From GCA-020343675 sp964462945 (lineage in GTDB: Bacteria; Planctomycetota; Phycisphaerae; Sedimentisphaerales; Anaerobacaceae), in the NCBI GenBank assembly GCA_964462945.1, contig CAYWZW010000117.1:1-9125 (forward strand): a stretch of 9,125 nucleotides of DNA, read 5' to 3'. Shown in pieces: positions 1 through 4,851 of the stretch (its first letter is position 1; the number at the start of each line of letters is the position of its first letter). The notes beneath the pieces were generated by a model, which did no database searches, was not told where the DNA came from, and worked only from the letters and a program-made list of their open reading frames with translations. Both the position numbers and the translations under genes were made by a program.

Positions 1-138
1 GGCAAGCCCCTGGCGATCCGGATGATCCAGCCGCTGGCGAGAAACGATTCTCCCGTCGGCGTCGCGAAAAGTTACATGGCTGAATTTGTAGTGGACATCC
101 ATGCCGGCACACGCTACCTTTGAACTCATCTTGTTCAT
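1..138 (-). CDS. IS110-family transposase, N-terminal part (runs off left edge)
   Basis: The minus strand from an ATG at 138 reads 46 codons to the window edge without a stop. The peptide contains AGMDVHYKFSHVTFRDADGR followed by IVSRQRLDHPDR. This matches the start of IS110-family DEDD recombinases, whose first catalytic Asp sits in a G-[IM]-D-V-H motif (here D14); the known proteins are about 300-420 residues, so most of this one lies outside. An AGGAGA ribosome binding site at 144-149 is spaced 5 bases from the ATG and supports this start. In the known family the enzyme moves its element by RNA-guided or site-specific recombination rather than by DDE chemistry. Whether the gene is intact cannot be told from 46 codons. 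The family call is from motif recognition and is fairly secure. Confidence 0.85.
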   Translation of the reverse strand, partial: MNKMSSKVACAGMDVHYKFSHVTFRDADGRIVSRQRLDHPDRQGLA

Positions 139-143
139 GGCTA

Positions 144-149
144 TCTCCT
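144..149 (-). promoter_or_regulatory. Ribosome binding site of the IS110 transposase
   Basis: The minus strand reads AAAGGAGATAGCC before the ATG at 138. The AGGAGA core is 5 bases from the start codon, which fixes the start and separates it from the second in-frame ATG three codons in. Confidence 0.75.
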
Positions 150-162
150 TTCTTTGGCCTCT

Positions 163-171
163 ATTATATCA
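163..171 (-). promoter_or_regulatory. Extended -10 promoter box of the IS110 element
   Basis: The minus strand reads TGATATAAT, which is a perfect TATAAT (163-168) with the TGn extension. The six bases 17 positions further upstream (CTGTCT) are a poor -35 match. Transcription would begin near 156, leaving a leader of about 18 bases. A good -10 without a -35 this close to the tip of an insertion sequence is compatible with a promoter completed only when the element circularises. That last point is inference. Confidence 0.55.
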
Positions 172-476
172 CGCCAAACGATTGGAGACAGCCTTTCATG
201 AGATTACAAAGCTGAGCTCGCCACAGGAGCCAGATTCAGCGAAGTCCCGGCGTCCGGCCTCGGGGAAAAAGTCCGTCCCGTTGACCGGCCGTGGCAGAAT
301 TGGAATAAGCTCGGTTGCAGCCGTCTTGAGAATCAAGCACATTTCCGATTCCAAGCTCGATTCCCTTGAGCCATTGCATTTGTGCTCATCCCCGCCGCGG
401 GATACGCCTCACCCGACGGATGCCGGACGCGAAATAGTCCTTGCATATCTTCCCCTGTCGCATAATATGTCATGTC
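172..476. other. Intergenic stretch between IS110 end and korA
   Basis: I see no convincing gene here. An open frame at 101-505 on the plus strand has a low-complexity product without family features and overlaps both the transposase start and korA, so I treat it as noise. The tip of the IS110 element should lie somewhere near 170-210, but no terminal inverted repeat is visible to place it. A short inverted repeat, TGAGC at 367-371 and GCTCA at 384-388, encloses a 12-base loop without a T-run and is not a terminator. A weak promoter-like pair for korA lies at 441-468. Confidence 0.4.
441..468 (+). promoter_or_regulatory. Possible korA promoter
   Basis: TTGCAT at 441-446 and TAATAT at 463-468 are separated by 16 bases and form a moderate sigma-70-like pair. 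Transcription from it would start near 475, so the korA message would be almost leaderless if the ATG at 477 is used. That would agree with the absence of a ribosome binding site there. This is pattern matching only. Confidence 0.3.
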
Positions 477-2207
477 ATGGGCACACGATTATCATCAGGC
501 AATAGCGAAGGCGTATCCATCGTCTTGTGCGGGCAGGCGGGGCAGGGCATTCAGACGGTCGAGAGTCTCCTGACGCGGCTCTTTAAGCTCGCCGGCTATA
601 ACGTCTTTGCGACGAAGGAATACATGTCGCGCGTTCGCGGCGGCGCGAACTCTACGCAAATCCGGATCGGCTCGGGGCCCGTCCGGGCTTCCGTCAGCCG
701 GATTGATATTCTCATTCCGCTGAACAAAGGCGCTTTGCAGCGCATCGAACCGAGGCTCTCCGCCCGGACGATTATCCTGGCGGACAAAGAGGCGATCGGT
801 GCGGATTTCGACCCGACGCGGCGCCGCTTTTTCGATGTGCCGTTCACCCGGACGGCCACCGAGATCGGCAACAAGATTTATTCCAACGTCGTGGCCGTCG
901 GAACGATGGCCGGTCTTTTCGGGGTCGAATTGCAGACGGCGGGCAGGTACGTCGAGCAGTTTTTCTCTTCGAAGTCCGGGGACGTTGTGCGGATGAATCT
1001 TGCCGCGTTGAAAGAGGGCTTCCAGTTAGGCGCGGCCCTGGCCGAATCCTCCGGTATAAAATTTGATGTTATCGGCGACGCCGGCGTCCGGGACCAGGTT
1101 CTTTTGAGCGGGGCCGAAGCTGTGGCGCTCGGCGCCATCGCCGGCGGCTGCAATTTCATCGCTTCGTATCCCATGTCACCATCGACGGGCGTGCTGGCGT
1201 TTCTCGCCAGGCACGCACGAGATTTCGGCATCGTGGCCGAGCAGGCCGAAGACGAGATCGCCGCGATGAATATGGGGCTCGGCGCGTGGTACGCCGGCGC
1301 CAGGGCGATGGTGACAACCTCCGGCGGCGGCTTCGCCCTGATGATCGAAGGGCTGAGCCTGGCCGGGATGCTGGAGAGCCCGATGGTCATCCACCTCGGT
1401 CAACGGCCGGGGCCGGCTACGGGGCTGCCCACGCGGACCGAGCAGGCCGACCTCCAACTGGCCCTTTATGCGGGGCACGGCGAATTCCCGCGAATCATCT
1501 TTGCCCCCGGAACGATCGAAGACGCCTTTCACCTGACGTGCAGGGCATTCGATTTGGCCGACAAGTATCAGGTGCCGGTCTTCGTGCTCACGGACCAGTA
1601 TCTTATGGATTCGTACTACAGTGCGGCGGCCCCGGATTTGTCGCCGGTGAAAGCGGACCGGCACATCGTCCGGACCGGCAAAGATTATCAGAGATACGCC
1701 TTTACCGAGAGCGGCGTCTCGCCCAGGGGCGTGCCCGGCTTCGGAGAGGGGCTGGTCGTCGTCGATAGCGACGAGCACGACACGGAAGGCCACATCACCG
1801 AGGATCTCGACCTGAGAATCAGGATGGTTGACAAGAGGCTCAAGAAGCTTGAAGCCCTGCGAGAGGATATTCTCCCGGCGGAATTGTCAGGGGCCGAGGA
1901 CTATAAGAGCCTGATTGTGTGCTGGGGCTCAACGTACCATATCGCGGCCGAGGCCGTGCAAAAGCTCGGCCGGGATGACGTGGCGCTGCTGCACTTCAAA
2001 CAGGTCTATCCCTTGCCCGAGCAGACAGCCGATTACCTGCGAAAAGCCCGGAAGATTATCGTTGTGGAGAACAATGCCACCTCACAATTCGGCAGACTGA
2101 TAAGACTCCATACGGGAATCGACATCAAACACAGGATTCTCAAGTACAATGGCTTGAGCTTCTATGTCGAAGAGTTGGCCGGGAAGCTGAAAGACGTATT
2201 GAGTTAG
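477..2207 (+). CDS. korA: 2-oxoacid:ferredoxin oxidoreductase, fused gamma-alpha subunit (KorA type)
   Basis: This subunit works with the beta subunit encoded next to it. Together they oxidatively decarboxylate a 2-oxoacid to its acyl-CoA with reduction of ferredoxin in the cytoplasm; running in reverse, such enzymes fix CO2. The gamma domain covers about residues 12-190 and shows GQAGQGIQTVESLL and SRVRGGANS. The alpha (pyrimidine-binding) domain spans about 210-390, with YPMSPSTG at 231-238, EQAEDEIAAMNMGLGA at 255-270 and QRPGPATGLPTRTEQ at 309-323. Domain II follows at about 475-560. At 576 residues it has the usual length of the fused KorA form. YPMSPS and the fusion favour 2-oxoglutarate or a branched-chain 2-oxoacid over pyruvate, but substrate cannot be fixed from sequence alone. 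I chose the ATG at 477; a TTG at 441 would add 12 residues that do not look conserved. Neither start has a good ribosome binding site. Confidence 0.92.
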   Translation: MGTRLSSGNSEGVSIVLCGQAGQGIQTVESLLTRLFKLAGYNVFATKEYMSRVRGGANSTQIRIGSGPVRASVSRIDILIPLNKGALQRIEPRLSARTIILADKEAIGADFDPTRRRFFDVPFTRTATEIGNKIYSNVVAVGTMAGLFGVELQTAGRYVEQFFSSKSGDVVRMNLAALKEGFQLGAALAESSGIKFDVIGDAGVRDQVLLSGAEAVALGAIAGGCNFIASYPMSPSTGVLAFLARHARDFGIVAEQAEDEIAAMNMGLGAWYAGARAMVTTSGGGFALMIEGLSLAGMLESPMVIHLGQRPGPATGLPTRTEQADLQLALYAGHGEFPRIIFAPGTIEDAFHLTCRAFDLADKYQVPVFVLTDQYLMDSYYSAAAPDLSPVKADRHIVRTGKDYQRYAFTESGVSPRGVPGFGEGLVVVDSDEHDTEGHITEDLDLRIRMVDKRLKKLEALREDILPAELSGAEDYKSLIVCWGSTYHIAAEAVQKLGRDDVALLHFKQVYPLPEQTADYLRKARKIIVVENNATSQFGRLIRLHTGIDIKHRILKYNGLSFYVEELAGKLKDVLS

Positions 2208-2212
2208 GGGCG
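2206..2212 (+). promoter_or_regulatory. korB ribosome binding site overlapping the korA stop
   Basis: AGGGGCG begins inside the korA TAG codon and lies 5 bases before the GTG at 2218. It favours the GTG start of korB over the in-frame ATG at 2239 and indicates translation coupled to korA. Confidence 0.5.
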
Positions 2213-2217
2213 AAGCT

Positions 2218-3084
2218 GTGGATACCGAAGTTTTCGATATGAACGACATTGATATCGCCTGGTGCCCGGGCTGCGGCAACTATCCCATTCTCAAAACGCT
2301 CAAGCAGGCGTTGGCCCGGCTGAAAATTGAGCCGACGGACCTTGTGCTTGTCTCAGGGATCGGCCAGGCGGCAAAGACTCCGCACTATTTCAAGACCCAC
2401 GTCTTCAACGGGCTGCACGGTCGTGCCCTTCCGGCGGCAGTGGCGGTAAAGGCCGTCAATCCCGCTCTGACCGTGATCGCGGAGGGCGGCGACGGCGATA
2501 TGTACGGCGAGGGCGGCAATCACTTCATCCATACCATACGCAGGAACCCGGACATCACGCACATCGTTCACAACAATATGGTGTACGGCCTGACCAAAGG
2601 CCAGGCCTCGCCGACTAGCCAAAAAGGCTTCGTCACTCCCGTCCAGGTGCATGGCGTCTTCCTCGAGCCGTTCAATCCGCTGGCCGTGGCTATCGCTCTG
2701 GACGCGAGCTTCGTCGCAAGGGCCTTCGCCGTGGACATCGAGCAGACCGCGGACATCCTGGTCAAAGCCATCGAGCACAAGGGCTACGCGCTGGTGGACA
2801 TATTCCAGCCGTGCGCCTCGTTCAACAAGCTCAATACGAATCAGTGGTTCAGGGAACACACGTATTACCTCGAGGGCCACGATCCGTCGGACAGGCAGAA
2901 AGCGTTCGAGAAGGCGACCGAAACCGACAGGCTGCCGCTCGGCATCTTCTACGTAAGCCCGCCCAAGCCGACTTTCGAGGAAAACATCGGCATCTATCAG
3001 GAAAATCGTGCCCCGCTGTACGAGCGTACGCCGGACATGGAGAAATTGCACAGCCTGATCGAGACGTTCAAGATGCTGCGTTAG
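2218..3084 (+). CDS. korB: 2-oxoacid:ferredoxin oxidoreductase, beta subunit (KorB type, TPP-binding)
   Basis: This is the thiamine-pyrophosphate subunit that forms the catalytic unit with KorA. The N-terminal CPGCG (residues 16-20) supplies two cluster cysteines. The TPP/Mg motif is GDGDMYGEGGNH (91-102), completed by VHNNMVYGLTKGQASPTS (117-134). QPC at 197-199 is the other conserved cysteine. At 288 residues it has normal family length. The gene lies 10 bases after korA and is surely cotranscribed. The stretch that often reads GIGCS in KorB and pyruvate oxidoreductase beta subunits is here GIGQAAKTPHY (47-57). As a result only three cysteines (16, 19, 199) exist in the whole protein, which bears on whether and how it holds a [4Fe-4S] cluster. 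No ferredoxin or delta subunit gene is adjacent, so the electron acceptor is presumably encoded elsewhere. The start is GTG at 2218. Confidence 0.92.
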   Translation: MDTEVFDMNDIDIAWCPGCGNYPILKTLKQALARLKIEPTDLVLVSGIGQAAKTPHYFKTHVFNGLHGRALPAAVAVKAVNPALTVIAEGGDGDMYGEGGNHFIHTIRRNPDITHIVHNNMVYGLTKGQASPTSQKGFVTPVQVHGVFLEPFNPLAVAIALDASFVARAFAVDIEQTADILVKAIEHKGYALVDIFQPCASFNKLNTNQWFREHTYYLEGHDPSDRQKAFEKATETDRLPLGIFYVSPPKPTFEENIGIYQENRAPLYERTPDMEKLHSLIETFKMLR

Positions 3085-3093
3085 CGGCGAGCC

Positions 3094-3098
3094 GGAGG
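3094..3098 (+). promoter_or_regulatory. Strong Shine-Dalgarno that serves a different frame
   Basis: GGAGG is followed 3 bases later by an ATG at 3102. That ATG is in frame with an open stretch ending at 3542 rather than with the PH-like protein. The spacing is short but usable. No other good ribosome binding site is found before the PH-like gene. Confidence 0.4.
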
Positions 3099-3177
3099 TT
3101 TATGCCGAGCCTGGGCCCGATACGCGTATGGCTTGGCCGCGATCGGGCCGGTCGCGTCGTTATCCCCAGACAAAGCT

Positions 3178-3534
3178 ATGACAATAATGTACGAACAGCC
3201 GCTGTACGTATCCGGGCGATCGCTCAGGAGCCTCTGGCAGGAGTATCGAATCTATACCGACCGGGTCGAAATCAAATCCTGCTTCGGGCGAAAGACCATC
3301 CTCGCAGACGACATTTTGGATGTGCAGGTCCGCCCGCCGCTGGTCGTCGGCGACCTCTTCAGAGGCAGGGGCCTCGCGGGCAGTCTGGCTCTCAAGCTGG
3401 ATCTGGCCGACTTCTTTCGCCATGTTGCGATTCATCGCAAGTCCGGCTGGTTCAAGCACATCCGCATCACGCCGGACGACCCGGACACGTTTGTGCAGGT
3501 GTGCAAATCAATCATGAAGGCGGCACAGGTTTAG
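3178..3534 (+). CDS. Small PH-like domain protein of unknown function
   Basis: This 118-residue protein alternates beta-type segments in the style of bacterial PH-like domains: YRIYTDRVEIKSCFGRKT, then ILADDILDVQVRPP, then a glycine-rich turn (GRGLAGSLALKLDLADFF), then HVAIHRKSGWFKHIRITPDD and a C-terminal helix FVQVCKSIMKAAQV. In such domains the strands describe how a sequence is read into a small barrel that usually binds membranes or partners. It has no signal peptide or membrane segment. It follows korB on the same strand and precedes the 63-residue gene by 27 bases, so it may be the third gene of the operon. The start is uncertain. The ATG at 3178 has no ribosome binding site, a second ATG follows at 3187, and a TTG at 3133 would add 15 residues. 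The PH assignment rests on pattern, not on a specific match. Confidence 0.7.
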   Translation: MTIMYEQPLYVSGRSLRSLWQEYRIYTDRVEIKSCFGRKTILADDILDVQVRPPLVVGDLFRGRGLAGSLALKLDLADFFRHVAIHRKSGWFKHIRITPDDPDTFVQVCKSIMKAAQV

Positions 3535-3561
3535 GGCAATGACAATAAATCGAGGAGAAAA

Positions 3562-3753
3562 ATGGGTATTCTTTGGGAAGTCGTGCAAACCGGCCTGATG
3601 TACGGCCAGAAGCGAAAGTCCGATACCGTCGAGGATCGCGTCCAGGCCCTTGAAGACCAGCTTCAATTGACGCAGAACACGCTGCGCTCGCTGGTCCGAA
3701 AGATCGAGCAGATGCAGGGCCTCGACATCGACGGCGACGGCCGGGTCGGCTAG
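3562..3753 (+). CDS. 63-residue coiled-coil protein ending in an EF-hand-like loop
   Basis: The peptide begins MGILWEVVQTGLMYGQ, with a short amphipathic or hydrophobic segment. Residues 21-52 have a clear heptad-like helix (VEDRVQALEDQLQLTQNTLR then SLVRKIEQM) that should form a coiled coil and make it oligomeric. The C-terminus is DIDGDGRVG, which has the D-x-D-x-D-G core of calcium-binding EF-hand and dockerin loops but stops before the twelfth position (normally Glu or Asp), so it is at best half a loop. AGGAG at 3553-3557 sits 4 bases from the ATG, a strong start signal. It is the last of the plus-strand genes after korAB. I know no function for it. A scaffold or adaptor role for the preceding proteins is possible but is inference. 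Confidence 0.75.
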   Translation: MGILWEVVQTGLMYGQKRKSDTVEDRVQALEDQLQLTQNTLRSLVRKIEQMQGLDIDGDGRVG

Positions 3754-3754
3754 C

Positions 3755-3772
3755 GCCGGCGGCTCTGCCGGC
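3755..3772 (+). repeat. GC-rich stem-loop directly after the 63-residue gene
   Basis: GCCGGC at 3755-3760 and again at 3767-3772 can pair across a 6-base loop two bases after the stop codon. No T-run follows, so it may slow or protect the 3' end of the korAB message rather than end transcription by itself. Confidence 0.4.
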
Positions 3773-3804
3773 TGGTCAACACCCCCGAACCCGGCCCCGA
3801 CGGC

Positions 3805-3847
3805 GGCCGAAAAAAAAATTGCATAATGCTATTGCTTTTTTTAGGCC
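3805..3847. terminator. A/T-armed hairpin, possible bidirectional terminator
   Basis: GGCC (3805-3808) pairs with GGCC (3844-3847), and the A-tract beginning at 3810 pairs with the seven Ts at 3836-3842. Between the arms lies the palindrome GCATAATGC (3821-3829). The structure is symmetrical, so each strand offers a T-rich 3' arm. It separates the korAB group from the Cys-rich gene. The stem is mostly A-T, weaker than a textbook terminator. Confidence 0.35.
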
Positions 3848-3859
3848 GGCGTTTACTAT
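3832..3859 (+). promoter_or_regulatory. Possible promoter of the Cys-rich peptide gene
   Basis: TTGCTT at 3832-3837 and TACTAT at 3854-3859 are separated by 16 bases, a reasonable sigma-70-type arrangement. It would give a leader of about 80 bases before the ATG at 3948. It overlaps the right arm of the A/T hairpin. Evidence is by consensus only. Confidence 0.3.
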
Positions 3860-3947
3860 GGCGGCGCCGTTGGAAGCTCGCTTCGGTTTTGCTGGCTTTG
3901 TCGGGTGAGCTGAAATGATTAACGTTCTTTTTTTAAGGCGTCGAAAA

Positions 3948-4073
3948 ATGTGTCAAACATGTGGATGTACACCGTGCAAAACCTGCGGTGCCCCCATTGA
4001 GGATGGAGTCTGCTCCGGCTGCGGAGAGTTGTCCGTTGATTGCATTTGCGAAGAGGAAGACGAAGACTACTGA
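3948..4073 (+). CDS. 41-residue Cys-rich, zinc-ribbon-like protein
   Basis: The reading frame from ATG at 3948 to TGA at 4073 encodes MCQTCGCTPCKTCGAPIEDG, then VCSGCGELSVDCIC, then EEEDEDY. Nine of 41 residues are cysteines (2, 5, 7, 10, 13, 22, 25, 32, 34). The CKTCG...CSGCG pair (C10/C13 and C22/C25) has the layout of a small zinc ribbon; the CxC pairs at both ends could bind more metal. The tail of seven residues is almost all acidic. AAGGCG at 3935-3940 lies 7 bases upstream of the ATG and a plausible promoter precedes it, so the gene stands alone between the korAB group and the mobile-element region. Random sequence is unlikely to give this pattern. Metal binding is inferred; the role (metal storage, redox, or a regulator) is unknown. 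Confidence 0.75.
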   Translation: MCQTCGCTPCKTCGAPIEDGVCSGCGELSVDCICEEEDEDY

Positions 4074-4440
4074 CGTCCATCCATCCTCCGCTGCGTGCTT
4101 CTTACCTTCTAAGGCTTCCCCGAGCCCGGACGAGGGCCGCCTGGAGTCTGCTCACATTCGCACCCGGCCCCCTGCGCTGCGCCCACAAAAAACCGCCGCC
4201 GGCGTTAATTCGCTAATCCTCTAATTCACTGCCCAGCGTGGTCATTTCGAGCGCAGCACAGCGCAGTCGAGAAATCCGGCCTGCACTGGTGATATACGTA
4301 CTGCTGCTCAGAACGGCCTCGAATCTTGCCAGGAATCGGTTTGCTTTTCCGCGCGCGCCGGGGTAGATTAACACCTTGCGAGGCCCCCCCGGCCCGAAGA
4401 GATATTTTTAGAGGAAATACCAAAATGGCGGGAAAATGAT
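4074..4440. other. Intergenic stretch without a supported gene
   Basis: Apart from the palindromic repeat near 4241-4277, I see nothing here that I can support. An open frame on the minus strand (4226-4453) exists, but its product ends with PDFSTALCCARND, which is simply the usual translation of that repeat. The part at 4300-4440 contains a C-run at 4384-4390 and AT-rich spots. It may be a larger dispersed intergenic repeat, a point that cannot be tested inside one window. Confidence 0.5.
4241..4277. repeat. REP-like intergenic palindrome (GTCATTTCGA...TCGAGAAATCC)
   Basis: GTCATTTCGAGCGCAGCACA followed by GCGCAGTCGAGAAATCC forms an imperfect inverted repeat. ATTTCGA (4244-4250) faces TCGAGAAAT (4267-4275), with GCGC at 4251-4254 facing GCGC at 4261-4264 inside. 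This sequence type recurs between genes in many bacterial genomes and is often mis-called as short proteins ending in DFSTSLRSARND. Only one copy is seen here. Confidence 0.7.
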
Positions 4441-4755
4441 TCATTCTTGACATCGGAGTTCAGCGTAGATTCGGCCGCGCAGCGCGACGGACGGATTCTT
4501 AACGCGAATCAAATTTGGTGTGCGTGGATATGCCCCGGATAACCGTTGCCGAATCCCCGCCACCGTGTTGGGGTGAACCGACAACGCTCGGCATATCCGG
4601 CTGTGGGGCCATCCGGGACCGTGGGGCTCTTGGTTTGCCTGCAACAGCACATGGGCATGGAGAATCTTCCTGGCCGCTGCGTTGCCCGCGCCGACCAGAC
4701 GCTGCAAACCGGCTCGTCCTTCGCCGGCCAACCGAACCACATATTTCTTGCTCAT
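4441..4755 (-). pseudogene. Truncated IS630-type transposase (N-terminal HTH part)
   Basis: The minus-strand product starts MSKKYVVRLAGEGRAGLQRL, then has AARKILHAHVLL (28-39) and GPGWPHSRICRALSVHPNTV (46-65), then AGIRQRL. This closely follows the N-terminal helix-turn-helix of IS630/Tc1-type transposases, which read like MSKKYVVRLT...AARKILHAHVLLKAD...GPGWTD..IAEAL...TVERIRQRF. Similarity stops at about residue 71 (near 4543); the remaining 33 codons are unrelated and end at a stop at 4441. No DDE catalytic domain is present, so it is a dead remnant. An AAGGAGA ribosome binding site at 4762-4768 precedes the ATG. It lies just downstream of the PLP-enzyme gene on the same strand and marks past transposition at the edge of that block. 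Confidence 0.8.
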
Positions 4756-4851
4756 GCCGATTCTCCTTCATGGTCTCTCAAACACCTTCTGTTTCAAAGG
4801 AGATCAGCAAAACTTACTCACTCACAACATCAAATATGACAGACTACTAGC
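4756..4851. other. Short gap between PLP-enzyme gene and IS630 remnant
   Basis: This gap contains the remnant's ribosome binding site. I see no clear terminator for the minus-strand operon: no GC-rich stem followed by Ts appears on the minus strand here. Transcripts of the operon may therefore read into the transposase remnant. The inverted repeat end of the IS630 element should lie here but cannot be placed without the partner end. Confidence 0.4.

Noticed and set aside
101..505. Plus-strand open frame of 134 codons at the left edge
   Set aside because: It runs antisense over the transposase start and its promoter, overlaps korA, has no ribosome binding site and its product shows no family-like features.
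878..1793. Long minus-strand open frames inside korA
   Set aside because: They are antisense shadows of a well-matched gene in GC-rich sequence and have no family features.
2353..3051. 232-codon minus-strand open frame inside korB
   Set aside because: It is antisense to a clear KorB and is rich in Arg, Val and Gly as expected of a GC-rich shadow.
4184..4205. Possible minus-strand terminator (CGCCGGCGGCGG followed by six Ts)
   Set aside because: The CGCCGGCG core is a palindrome without room for a loop, so the hairpin is weak.
3961..4224. Plus-strand open frame overlapping the Cys-rich gene in another frame
   Set aside because: It has no ribosome binding site and a proline/alanine-rich shadow composition; the overlapping 3948-4073 frame has the convincing CxxC pattern.
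4226..4453. Minus-strand open frame ending in PDFSTALCCARND
   Set aside because: The C-terminal part is the translation of the common intergenic palindrome; the rest lacks a start signal and recognisable motifs.
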